NCBI GenBank assembly: GCA_016712045.1
Contig: JADJRV010000031.1
Coordinates: forward strand, 1-43,493
Reading direction: 5' to 3'
Length of the DNA: 43,493 bases
Origin: Chloracidobacterium sp.
GTDB taxonomy: Bacteria; Acidobacteriota; Blastocatellia; Pyrinomonadales; Pyrinomonadaceae
Shown here piece after piece: positions 9,400 through 17,582 of the stretch. Made by a program: the position numbers and the translations under genes. Positions within the stretch are counted from its first letter, which is position 1. Each line of letters begins with the position of its first letter. The notes under the pieces are model-generated. The model searched no databases. It was not told the origin of the DNA and was given only the letters and a program-made list of their open reading frames with translations.

Positions 9400-9879
9400 A
9401 TGGATCATCCGGTAACGTCTGCGGTCAGATATTTGAGAGAGAAAAAGGTTGATTTTGTGCCTCACCTTTACGATTACGTCGAAAAAGGCGGGACGGCGGA
9501 GTCAGCTAAGCAGTTGGGCGTGGATGAACACTCGGTCGTTAAGACATTGATTTTTGAAACAAACGAGAAACGGCCTCTGATCGTGCTGATGCACGGCGGC
9601 CATTTGGTTTCGACCAAAAATCTTGCACGCCACATCGGCGTCAAATCGGTCGAGCCCGCAACGCCGGAGCGTGCATCTAAACGCACTGGCTACTTAGTCG
9701 GCGGCACTTCGCCATTTGGCATACGCACGGCAATGCCCGTTTATGTTGAGAATACGATATTTGATCTCGACAAGATCTATATCAACGGCGGCAAGCGTGG
9801 TTTTTTGGTCGAGATCGAGCCGGGAGTTCTAAAAACGGTCTTAAGAATCGAAGAAGTCGAGGTCGGAATTGAGAATTAG
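9400..9879 (+). CDS. ybaK: YbaK/EbsC-type aminoacyl-tRNA deacylase (Cys-tRNA(Pro) deacylase-like)
   Basis: The family hydrolyses mischarged Cys-tRNA(Pro). Recognisable blocks are HPVTSAVRYLREKKVDF, the VVKTLIFETNEKRPLIVLMHGG strand-loop with the conserved Lys, VGGTSPFGIRTAMPVYVE (the GGxSPxG loop) and INGGKRGFLVEI. Length about 159 aa is normal. I start at ATG 9400 just after the previous stop; an upstream extension of 12 codons would only re-read the previous gene. The last residues (VGIEN) and the stop lie in a stuttered GAATTGAGAATTAGGAATT stretch that leads into the palindrome at 9886. Confidence 0.9.
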   Translation: MDHPVTSAVRYLREKKVDFVPHLYDYVEKGGTAESAKQLGVDEHSVVKTLIFETNEKRPLIVLMHGGHLVSTKNLARHIGVKSVEPATPERASKRTGYLVGGTSPFGIRTAMPVYVENTIFDLDKIYINGGKRGFLVEIEPGVLKTVLRIEEVEVGIEN

Positions 9880-9885
9880 GAATTG

Positions 9886-9953
9886 CCCACGAAATGCACG
9901 AAAGACACTAAAAAGTGGTTTTCTTATTTCGTGTATTTGGTGTGTTTCGTGGG
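9886..9953. repeat. Stuttered palindrome, CCCACGAAA family, copy 1
   Basis: The outer arms are perfect (CCCACGAAA at 9886-9894, TTTCGTGGG at 9945-9953). Inside them the word ACACGAAA recurs with variation on the left (TGCACGAAAGACACTAAA) and its complement on the right (TTTCGTGTATTTGGTGTG). It fills the gap between ybaK and fadA. A second copy of the same family is at 28540-28652. Confidence 0.85.
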
Positions 9954-9964
9954 TAAATAAAATT

Positions 9965-11143
9965 ATGAAAGAAGCAGTAATAGTATCGGCCGTGCGGACG
10001 GCTGTGGGTAAGGCGCCAAAGGGTACGTTGAAAAATACGCGTTCTGACGAGCTTGGGGCGACGGCGATCAAAGAGGCGGTTGCACGTGCGGGCGTTGACG
10101 CGTCGCTGATCGACGATGTGATCATGGGCTGCGCGTTTCCCGAGGCTGAGCAGGGTATGAACGTCGCACGGACGGCGTCGATTCTCGCTGGGCTGCCTGT
10201 CGAGGCTTCGGCGATGACCGTTAACCGTTACTGCTCGTCCGGTTTGCAGACGATCGCTCTCGCCGCGGAACGCATTATGGCGGGCGGTGCCGATGCAATT
10301 GTCGCGGGTGGACTGGAATCGATGACCGTTATCCCGATGGGCGGCAACACGTTTCGCCCAAATCCCGGGCTGGCGGACACCTATCCGGATTACTATTTGA
10401 ACATGGGCCTTACGGCTGAAAATCTCGCCAAAAAATACGAGATCACTCGTGAGCAAGCGGACGAGTTTTCATACAATTCGCACCGCAAAGCACTTGCCGC
10501 GATCGCCGAAGGCAAATTCACGGACGAGATCGTGCCGATGAATGTTTTTGTCGACGAATTTGACGAAAGCGGACGTGTCCGACGCAAAGAGATCGTCTTT
10601 GCCCAGGACGAAGGCCCGCGTGCGGATACTTCGATCGAGGGGCTGGCGAAACTGAGAGCAGTATTTCATGTAAACGGAACAGTTACTGCGGGAAACTCTT
10701 CGCAGATGTCCGACGGGGCAGCGGCATCGGTGGTGATGTCCGCTGATAAAGCAAATGAGCTTGGCATCAAGCCGCTCGCACGTTTCGTCTCATTCGCAAC
10801 TGCCGGCTGCCTGCCCGAAGAAATGGGCATCGGCCCGGTCTATGCGATACCAAAGGCTCTGAAGCTCGCGGGACTAACGCTTGATCAGATCGATGTCATC
10901 GAGCTAAACGAAGCTTTTGCCGCACAAGGCCTATCTGTCATGAAGGTCCTCGAAATGGACCCAAGCAAAGTCAATGTCAACGGCGGAGCAGTCGCCCTCG
11001 GCCACCCGCTTGGGTGTACCGGAGCCAAACTGACCGCGACCGTTTTACAGGAACTAAAACGCACCGGCAAACGCTACGGCATGGTCACAATGTGCGTCGG
11101 CGGCGGCATGGGAGCAGCGGGGATCTTTGAACGGCTCGATTAG
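9965..11143 (+). CDS. fadA: Acetyl-CoA C-acyltransferase (3-ketoacyl-CoA thiolase)
   Basis: Thiolytic cleavage of 3-ketoacyl-CoA, the last beta-oxidation step. The nucleophile Cys is in VNRYCSSGLQ, the active-site His in GGAVALGHPLGCTGA and the second Cys in VTMCVGGGMGAAG. The start is ATG 9965 (MKEAVIVSAVRTAVGK, the standard thiolase N-terminus). Length 392 aa is normal and the frame is intact. It is third in function after fadN and precedes fadE, as in Bacillus. An unrelated cassette (lipoprotein, tag, lipoprotein, ybaK) separates it from fadN. Confidence 0.95.
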   Translation: MKEAVIVSAVRTAVGKAPKGTLKNTRSDELGATAIKEAVARAGVDASLIDDVIMGCAFPEAEQGMNVARTASILAGLPVEASAMTVNRYCSSGLQTIALAAERIMAGGADAIVAGGLESMTVIPMGGNTFRPNPGLADTYPDYYLNMGLTAENLAKKYEITREQADEFSYNSHRKALAAIAEGKFTDEIVPMNVFVDEFDESGRVRRKEIVFAQDEGPRADTSIEGLAKLRAVFHVNGTVTAGNSSQMSDGAAASVVMSADKANELGIKPLARFVSFATAGCLPEEMGIGPVYAIPKALKLAGLTLDQIDVIELNEAFAAQGLSVMKVLEMDPSKVNVNGGAVALGHPLGCTGAKLTATVLQELKRTGKRYGMVTMCVGGGMGAAGIFERLD

Positions 11144-11158
11144 CACTGCGAGGAGGCC

Positions 11159-11542
11159 ATGTTAACAAACAACAAACCGGTGATCCTTATCCCAACTATC
11201 AATAAGGATGAGGCGAAACAGTTTTACGAGACAACCCTAGGTTTGACCTTTAAGTCCGACGATGGCTTCGCACTCGTCTTTGATACGGGCGGCATCATGT
11301 TAAGAGTAACCCCGGTCCAGAAGTTTACGCCGCATGAATTTTCGGTGCTTGGCTGGGAAGTTGATGACATTGCGGCATCCGCGACGGATCTTAGTTCCCG
11401 CGGCGTCAAATTCGAGTTCTACGACTTTCCGTGGATGACGCAGGACGAGCAAGGTATCTGGGCGGCACCCGACGGAACAAAGGTGGCGTGGTTCAAGGAC
11501 CCGGACGGAAATCTGCTGTCGATCTCACAGCACGCGAAATAG
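11159..11542 (+). CDS. VOC (glyoxalase/bleomycin-resistance fold) family protein
   Basis: It starts at ATG 11159 behind a strong AGGAGG. The 127 aa carry the paired beta-alpha-beta-beta-beta units of vicinal oxygen chelate proteins: NKDEAKQFYETTLGLTF in the first, WFKDPDGNLLSI closing the second. The metal ligands are not clear, so it may be a non-catalytic member or act on an unknown small molecule. It lies between fadA and fadE with short gaps and is probably co-transcribed. Confidence 0.85.
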   Translation: MLTNNKPVILIPTINKDEAKQFYETTLGLTFKSDDGFALVFDTGGIMLRVTPVQKFTPHEFSVLGWEVDDIAASATDLSSRGVKFEFYDFPWMTQDEQGIWAAPDGTKVAWFKDPDGNLLSISQHAK

Positions 11543-11564
11543 ATCAAAAAAGAGGAGCATTAAA

Positions 11565-13344
11565 ATGGAAGCACAAATGGAAAAAGAATATGTAAAGGGT
11601 GGCGAGTTTTTGATCACTGACCAGACGACGTCAGAGGTTTTTACGCCGGAGGATTTTACAGACGAGCATAAGATGATCGGCGAAACGTGCCGTGAGTATA
11701 TCGACAACGAGGTCGTACCAAATATGCCCGCACTTGAGGAGCATGACTACGAAGTCGGCCGCGGCCTGTTGAAAAAGGCGGGTGAGTTGGGGCTGCTCGG
11801 TGCAAATATCCCGGAGGAATACGGCGGCATGGCGCTCGATCAGACGTCGGGCTGCATCATCGCCGAGATGGTCGGGCGAGGCAGCGGTTTTGGTTCGACG
11901 TACGGTGCGCAGACCTCGATCGGATTGCTTCCGATACTTTATTGGGGTAGCGAGGAGCTCAAAAAAGAGTGGATACCAAAGATCATCTCGGGCGAAGCCG
12001 TCTCGGCATATTGCCTGACCGAATCAAGCTCCGGCTCGGACGCTCTCGGTGCAAAATGCGTTGCAAAACTTAGCGATGACGGCCAGACGTGGACACTCAA
12101 CGGCGAAAAGATGTGGATCACGAACGGCGGATTTGCCGACGTGTATCTCGTCTTTGCCAAGGTCGATGGCGAGAAAGATAAATTCTCGTGCTTTCTCGTC
12201 CCGCGTAGCGACAATTGCCGTCCCGGCAACGAAGAGCACAAACTCGGCATCAAATCGTCGTCGACGACCGCGGTCATCCTTTCCGACGCAAAAATTCCTG
12301 TCGGCAACCTGATCGGCAATGTCGGCGACGGTGCCAAGATCGCTTTTAACGTGCTGAATGTGGGACGTTTCAAACTCGGTGCTTCGGTTACGGGCGGGGC
12401 AAAACTCGCTATTCACGAGGCAGTTCGGTATGCCAATGAGCGTCATCAGTTCAACAAGCCGATCTCATCGTTTGGTGCGATCAAGCACAAGCTCGCCGAG
12501 ATGGCGATCCGCACTTGGGTTGCCGAATCGATCACCTACCGCACGGTCGGCATGATCGACGCTCTGATCGGCGACGATGCCGACAACGCGAAGAAGCTGC
12601 AGTCGATCGAGGAATACGCGGTCGAATCGTCGATCAACAAGGTCGCGTGTTCTGAAGCTCTCGATTACGTCGTTGACGAAATGGTCCAGATCTACGGCGG
12701 TTACGGCTATTCGGCGGATTATCCTGCCGAACGTGCGTACCGCGATGCCCGCATCAACCGCATCTTCGAGGGCACGAACGAGATCAACCGAATGTTGATC
12801 CCCGGCCAACTGATGAAGCGTGCGATGAAAGGCAAGCTTGGGTTGCTACAAGCCGCAACCGCCTTGCAGGAAGAGATCCTCAATCCGCAGATGTCGTTTG
12901 ATGAGGACACGGGCATTCTCGCGGCGGAGACAAGGCTTGCTGCAAATGCGAAGAAAACGGCGCTGATGGTGCTTGGCAAGGCTGCTCAAAAATACATGAT
13001 GGAGCTCGCTAACCAGCAAGAGGTTTTGGTCAATTGCGCTGACATCATCATGGACGCATACCAGATGGAAACCGCCATCCTGCGTGCCAAAAAGTTCGCC
13101 GACAAGAACGGTGAAGAGGCCGCCGGCCGCTATATCGATATGGCCAGCGTCTATTGCAACGACGCCATGCAGCGTGTCGAAGCTGCAGCAAAAACACCAT
13201 CGCCGCCATCGCCGAAGGGGACGAAGGCCGCACTCTGCTGGTCGCCCTAAAGCGGTTTACCAAAACAATTCACCCATCAACACGATCACCGCCCGCCAGC
13301 GAATTGCGGATACGATGATAGCGGCGAATACTTATACTTACTAG
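11565..13344 (+). CDS. fadE: Acyl-CoA dehydrogenase, FadE type (two frame breaks near the 3' end)
   Basis: FAD-dependent first step of beta-oxidation. Signatures: AYCLTESSSGSDA (substrate/FAD loop), MWITNGGFADV, and the C-terminal QIYGGYGYSADYPAERAYRD followed by RIFEGTNEINRM. RBS is AGAGGAG. The open frame stops early at 13250 with a non-conserved tail. Restoring one base in the A-run at about 13190 gives TIAAIAEGDEGRTLLVALKR, and a second near 13260 gives SPINTITARQRIADTMIAAN with a stop at 13342-13344. The repaired length is about 593 aa, as for Bacillus FadE. Last gene of the fad operon, followed by a terminator. Confidence 0.92.
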
Positions 13345-13376
13345 ATTTAAGGCTCACTGATTTAGATTTGATATTT

Positions 13377-13410
13377 GGCAATGATGGTTATCCCGTCATT
13401 GCCATTTTTT
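13377..13410 (+). terminator. Rho-independent terminator of the fad operon
   Basis: GGCAATGA (13377-13384) pairs perfectly with TCATTGCC (13396-13403), with extra pairing in the loop (TGG/CCC). A T-run ends at 13410. It lies 33 bases after the repaired fadE stop. Confidence 0.88.
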
Positions 13411-13464
13411 ATTTGAAATCTGAAATTAAAAATCTAAAATTTGAGATTTCAAATTTGAAATTTC
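13411..13464. repeat. Stuttered palindrome, AAATTTCA/TGAAATCT family, copy upstream of the four-helix-bundle gene
   Basis: Left part: TTTGAAATCTGAAATTAAAA. Right part: GAGATTTCAAATTTGAAATTTC. The halves pair imperfectly and repeat the word GAAATyT / AAATTTCA. The same word forms the palindrome at 13789-13817 inside the next gene, and a half-copy lies at 28983. Confidence 0.7.
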
Positions 13465-13514
13465 ATATTGGATATATAAAATAATCGGAAAAAAATTAAG
13501 GAGCACAATATCTA

Positions 13515-14030
13515 ATGAAGTACTCAACTTTCGAAGAACTTCCTGTCTGGAAAGCCTCGATCCAGTTTGCTCTGCGGGTGTTTGAATTTACTGCAAAGGC
13601 GGATTTTCGTGGTCTTTGAGATACAAAAAACCAGCTTGAGCGTGTAGCACTTTCTATTTCAAATAATATCGCCGAAGGGTTTGAACGGGGAACGACCAAG
13701 GAACTTATTAACTTTTTGTATTACGCCCGCGGCTCGGCTGGTGAGTCACGGTCAATGCTGCGTTTGTGTGAATCAACTGCTCGGTTTTCAAATTTCAAAT
13801 CTGAAATTTCAAATTTGATAACTCAGGCGACTGGTATTTCAAAGCAATTGCATGGCTGGCTTGGTTCTTTAAAAGACAGCAATATCAAAGGCGATAAATA
13901 TTTTGATAAACAGACAAAACGTAATGTCGAGCAGGATAAGGAATTTGAAGAATTTGACCGTGAGATGGAGAGGTATAAGCGGGAGCTGGAAGAAAAGCTG
14001 ATGCAGCGGGGCGTCGACAAGCAAGCTTAG
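13515..14030 (+). pseudogene. Four-helix-bundle protein (23S rRNA IVS / S23 family, Avd-like) with an in-frame UGA
   Basis: The translation MKYSTFEELPVWKAS...VFEFTAKADFRGL, stop, DTKNQLERVALSISNNIAEGFERGT...FLYYARGSAGESRSM is a full-length four-helix-bundle protein of the family encoded in 23S rRNA intervening sequences, also related to the diversity-generating-retroelement accessory protein Avd. Codon 35 (13617-13619) is TGA where relatives have Arg (CGA in a GLRDQ-like motif), so a single C-to-T change, a sequencing error or UGA read-through would explain it. The frame is otherwise unbroken. The loop RFSNFKSEISNLI is encoded by a palindrome (13789-13817). The tail after about residue 110 is an unusual charged extension (DREMERYKRELEEKLMQR, coiled-coil-like). 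Its molecular role is unknown; nucleic-acid binding is inferred for the family. Confidence 0.75.
13789..13817. repeat. Stuttered palindrome inside the four-helix-bundle gene
   Basis: The 29 bases run from CAAATTTCAAAT through CTGAAATTTC to AAATTTG. The outer CAAATTT/AAATTTG and inner AAATTTC/GAAATTT pairs make it self-complementary. It encodes FKSEIS and neighbours in frame, in a loop where family members vary in length. It uses the same word as 13411-13464. Confidence 0.7.
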
Positions 14031-14052
14031 ATTTCTGTAAGAATACAAAAAA

Positions 14053-14086
14053 CCCGGAAGCCGTAATTGGCAACCGGGGCTTTTTT
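14053..14086. terminator. Bidirectional terminator between convergent genes
   Basis: The stem is CCCGG..GCC (14053-14062) with GGC..CCGGG (14069-14078), with an AA/AA internal bulge. It is preceded by A6 and followed by T6, so it can terminate both the forward four-helix-bundle gene and the reverse gene at 14107. Confidence 0.85.
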
Positions 14087-14106
14087 GTGACCAAAATATC
14101 AATGGT

Positions 14107-14565
14107 TTAGTAACCGTAATATATAGTCTTTGGTTTTGTTTTTTTAGTGATGATCGCTCCTGCGGCGACTCCCGCACCTGCACCGATCAGAGCACCTTTC
14201 TTGCCGCCGATCAACGCACCGATGATCGCACCGGCACCAATTGATACGCCATAGTTAATTTTCTTTCGGTGCTTTTGGTAGGTGCTACGGTTGTCGTAGC
14301 CATAGTATGAGCCGTTGTCGTAGTAGCCCGACTGGTTTTGCTCTTGATAATATGCGTTGCTGTAACTGCGGTTATCGTTATTGCGGCCTCGGCGGCCGTC
14401 ACGTTCCTGGTTTTGATACGAAGCGTTGTTGTAACCGCGTTCGTTGTAACTGCGGTCTCGCCGCCGGTTCGAGTCGCAATTTTGTCTCTGAGCAAATGTG
14501 GCTGTTGCGGACAACAATACCGTGAGCATCCCGCCCATTAGCAATGTCATTGTAAATTTTTTCAT
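14107..14565 (-). CDS. Exported Tyr/Asn/Arg-rich protein with C-terminal glycine zipper
   Basis: It starts at ATG 14563-14565 behind AAGGAG. A signal peptide (FTMTLLMGGMLTVLLSATATFAQ) is followed by a low-complexity hydrophilic region rich in Arg, Asn, Tyr, Gln and Ser (about residues 27-100). The C-terminus has a glycine-zipper segment: VSIGAGAIIGALIGGKKGA then LIGAGAGVAAGAIITKKTK. Such zippers insert into or associate with membranes. It resembles YMGG-like/glycine-zipper exported proteins of acidobacteria. Function unknown. Confidence 0.75.
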   Translation of the reverse strand: MKKFTMTLLMGGMLTVLLSATATFAQRQNCDSNRRRDRSYNERGYNNASYQNQERDGRRGRNNDNRSYSNAYYQEQNQSGYYDNGSYYGYDNRSTYQKHRKKINYGVSIGAGAIIGALIGGKKGALIGAGAGVAAGAIITKKTKPKTIYYGY

Positions 14566-14750
14566 TTTCTTACTCCTTGTTTCGATCTGCAATTGCCGCT
14601 CGCGGCGGGTTCACCTGTATAGGGAGCAAGCCTTGTGCCAAAAGGGCGATGTTGTTGTAATGTAACGGTTTAGGAGGATAATGGGCCGTTAGATTCTCGC
14701 AAAGGGCAAACCATATACGCCACGAGACAGACATTTTGGTGCGCCGGGTC

Positions 14751-15134
14751 TTAAGAGGGTGAAAGCGTGCCGATCAGGTAAAAGATCGAAAGGATCGCGA
14801 CGGGCAGGAGATTTAATATTATCCCGGCGGCGGGAAAGAGGCGTTTGTTTTTTGGCAAAACAATACCGATCGCTCCCATCAAGAGGCCGAAAATATGACT
14901 TGCGACGGGTATCAGAAAAAAGATCACAGCGAACACCACAACGGCTGTGCCCATGCCGCGAAAATCGGATATCCCGCGAGACTCGTGTATAAAGAGGTCG
15001 CTCAAAATCTTTGTAAATCCATCGACGTAAAACACCAGGTACAGCATCACGACAAAATAGACCCACACGCCTAATGCCGTCAGGCATGATGCGATGCCGA
15101 GTTTTGAGTGTCGTTTTTGTGCGGCGGCGTCCAT
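14751..15134 (-). CDS. Small integral membrane protein, three predicted segments
   Basis: 127 aa with three hydrophobic stretches: VYFVVMLYLVFYVDGF, AVVVFAVIFFLIPVASHIFG and LFPAAGIILNLLPVAILSIF. The N-terminus is short and basic. I do not recognise a family. The 185 bases between it and the 14107 gene start hold no gene that I can see. The reverse strand ahead of its start (15135-15290) also carries any promoter for the divergent exonuclease gene. Confidence 0.6.
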   Translation of the reverse strand: MDAAAQKRHSKLGIASCLTALGVWVYFVVMLYLVFYVDGFTKILSDLFIHESRGISDFRGMGTAVVVFAVIFFLIPVASHIFGLLMGAIGIVLPKNKRLFPAAGIILNLLPVAILSIFYLIGTLSPS

Positions 15135-15293
15135 TATCAGCAGATATTACTCCCGAAATCTTATCAATACAAATTTGCGCGCTGTTCAAAAAAGTTGTTT
15201 CATTTTGCGCGCCCGTGTGGTAGAATTTCGTTGTCTGTAACCCTAAGCGCCAGAACACATTACCTTTCAACGGTTAAACCACCTCTTTAATAA

Positions 15294-16145
15294 ATGCTCA
15301 AAAGTCCAATTCACGAGCTTGCACTGTTTTTTGACATGGAGTGGGTTCCGGATGCCGCCGGGGCCAAGCGGCTATTTGACCTAGACGACGACACGACCGA
15401 GCTCGACGCGATGCAAAGGCTGTGGGAACATTCCCCGCAGTATGATGCCGAAAAAAATCCGCGGCCGTTTCTCAAATATATGTTTTCGCGGGTGGTGTCG
15501 ATCGCGTTTCTTTCGCGAAAGTCGTTTTTTAACCGCGATAACGAAAGAGTCGTCGAGTTTTCGCTAAATTCGCTTCCAAAACTACCGCTTGAGGAAATGG
15601 ACGTTGACGAAGCGTCGATCATCGACCGCTTTTTGTATATCCTGGGCGAACGGCGGCCGCAGCTTGTTGGGTATAACTCGGCAGAATCTGATCTGCAGGT
15701 GCTGATCCAACGCGGGATCATCAACGAGGTGACCGCACCGGCGTTTAACGAGCGGCCAAACAAGCCTTGGGAAGGGCCGGATTATTTTGACGCCCGCAAC
15801 AGCGAGGCTCATTTTGACATATTGAAAAAGCTGTCTGGCGGGGCTATGTCGCCAAAGCTGGATGAGCTGGCAAAGCTCTGCGGCTATCCGGGCAAGATCG
15901 ATGTCAAGGGCGATCAGGTCACCGATCTGTGGTTGGAGAGCAACCTGACAAAGATCGTCGAATACAACCAGATCGACGTCCTCAACACATATCTCGTCTG
16001 GCTGCGTGTTGTGTATTTTGCGGGGCAACTGACCGAGGAACAATACATGGACGAGCAAGAGCAGTTTCGTGAGTTTCTTGAGTCAGAAACTGAAAAGCCC
16101 GAGAAAGCATTTATCAACGATTTCTTGGCCAAATGGCCGCACTAA
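15294..16145 (+). CDS. Predicted 3'-5' exonuclease of the PolB-exonuclease-like family (DEDDy)
   Basis: A 283-aa stand-alone exonuclease. Exo I is FFDMEW (Asp and Glu), Exo II is GYNSAESDLQ (Asn, Asp) and Exo III is YNQIDVLNTY (Tyr-x3-Asp). These give the complete DEDDy metal-ion set of the DNA_pol_B_exo2 family. It probably trims 3' ends in DNA repair. The DNA methyltransferase starts eight bases downstream, so the two are likely co-transcribed. Confidence 0.88.
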   Translation: MLKSPIHELALFFDMEWVPDAAGAKRLFDLDDDTTELDAMQRLWEHSPQYDAEKNPRPFLKYMFSRVVSIAFLSRKSFFNRDNERVVEFSLNSLPKLPLEEMDVDEASIIDRFLYILGERRPQLVGYNSAESDLQVLIQRGIINEVTAPAFNERPNKPWEGPDYFDARNSEAHFDILKKLSGGAMSPKLDELAKLCGYPGKIDVKGDQVTDLWLESNLTKIVEYNQIDVLNTYLVWLRVVYFAGQLTEEQYMDEQEQFREFLESETEKPEKAFINDFLAKWPH

Positions 16146-16152
16146 CCACCCT

Positions 16153-16958
16153 ATGAAATTTGGTAAGATCTACCACGAAAATTGTATCGACACGCTGCAG
16201 CGGCTGCCCGACGACATGATCGATATGACGATCACCAGTCCGCCCTACGACGACCTGCGCGTCTATAACGGATATATTTTCCCGGTCGAGGAGATAGCCA
16301 AGGCTCTGTTTGCGAAGACAAAACCGGGCGGCGTGGTGCTGTGGGTCGTCGGCGATCGTACGGTTAATGGCGACGAAACGCTGACCAGTTTTAAGCACGC
16401 GTTTGCGTTTCGAGAAGCGGGTTTAACGTCCACGACACGATGATCTACGCCAAAAACAATCCGATCCCGAGCGATTGCGGCAAGCGTTACCGGCAGTGTT
16501 TTGAGTATATGTTTTGCTTTTCTAAGGGGCAGCCGAAAACTTTTAACCCGCTCACCGAGCCGACAAAGTCTGCCGGACAAAAGATCAAGGCCTTTCGCAT
16601 AACTGAGGTTGGGCGGGGCAATCTGCCGGACGAAGATATCGGACGCGAGATCAAGACACAGCGAAAGCTTGGGAATATCTTCTATTACAACGTCGGCACC
16701 TCCAGCTCGCGTGACCGGATCGCGTTTGAGCATCCGGCTATTTTCCCCGAGCAGCTTTGTGAGGACCAGATCCGCACTTGGACGAACGAGGGTGATCTCG
16801 TCTATGACTGTTTTATGGGCAGCGGCACGACCGCCAAGACCGCTCATCTGCTTGACCGCGAATGGCTCGGGTCTGAAATATCCGCCGAATATGTCGCTCT
16901 CGCCGAGCGGCGTGTCGCCATTTATCAGGGCGAATTGAAAGTCGCCTCGTTCAAATAA
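16153..16958 (+). CDS. Site-specific DNA methyltransferase (N4/N6 amino type, beta-class order; one frame break)
   Basis: The catalytic motif is TSPPYDDLR near the N-terminus and the AdoMet motif DCFMGSGTTAKTA near the C-terminus, so the motif order is IV...I (beta class). EHPAIFPEQL, common in PF01555 enzymes, is also present. The frame changes near 16420: one base restored gives EAGFNVHDTMIYAKNNPIP and joins the two parts into about 268 aa. No restriction endonuclease is adjacent, so this is probably an orphan methyltransferase. The recognition sequence cannot be read from here. Confidence 0.88.
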
Positions 16959-17039
16959 CAACCAATCCCTCGCCACAAGCGTCTATATATTGAACGACAA
17001 AAGGCTCTCCTTAATCTACCGTTCAGGAAATTTGAACTT

Positions 17040-17582
17040 ATGAGATCGATATTTATCGCGGCGGCGTTAGCAATTTGTTTTACAGCGGTTGTCTCGGCCC
17101 AGCCGAGGCCTGTCGACAAGACGCCAAATACTGCGGCAAAGCCGGCACCGGCGACGTTTGAGGCAAAGTACGAGGGCGGGATGTTTGGTTACAGCGACAA
17201 GATCGACGGCACGCTCAATTTTGACGACGCCAATCAGCGGCTGGTTTTTCGCGGAAAAGACAACAAAGAAAAATTTGGCATTCCGTACGATGCGTTTCAG
17301 GTGATCTATCCTCAGTCGCAATCCGTCACGTCCACGGGCGGTAACGTCGTCAGCCATATTCCTCTGCCAGGAGCTGGATTAGCGAGCCTCATAAAATCGA
17401 AACGGCGTTATATGGTGGTACAGTTTGACGACCCGGATGTGGATGTTAAGGGTACGACGAGCTTTAAGATCGAGGACAAAGAATTGCTCGATTCGGCACT
17501 ACAAACGCTGGCGCAAAAAGCCAAGCTTTCACAACGCGGAGACGCTTATTTCAAGCCAAAAACTCCAAAGAGCGATAATTAA
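17040..17582 (+). CDS. Exported protein of unknown function
   Basis: 180 aa with a signal peptide (RSIFIAAALAICFTAVVSAQ), then a Pro/Ala-rich linker and a mainly beta domain beginning FEAKYEGGMFGYSDKIDGTL. KRRYMVVQFDDPD and FKIEDKELLDSALQTLA come later. It resembles cytoplasm-to-periplasm 'PH-like' small domains, but I cannot name the family. Its stop overlaps the rsmE stop by four bases on the opposite strand, so the two genes converge without room for a terminator. Confidence 0.7.
   Translation: MRSIFIAAALAICFTAVVSAQPRPVDKTPNTAAKPAPATFEAKYEGGMFGYSDKIDGTLNFDDANQRLVFRGKDNKEKFGIPYDAFQVIYPQSQSVTSTGGNVVSHIPLPGAGLASLIKSKRRYMVVQFDDPDVDVKGTTSFKIEDKELLDSALQTLAQKAKLSQRGDAYFKPKTPKSDN

Noticed and set aside
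16153..16958. Restriction-modification system
   Set aside because: Only the methyltransferase is present; neighbouring genes are an exonuclease of the PolB type and an exported protein, neither a restriction enzyme.
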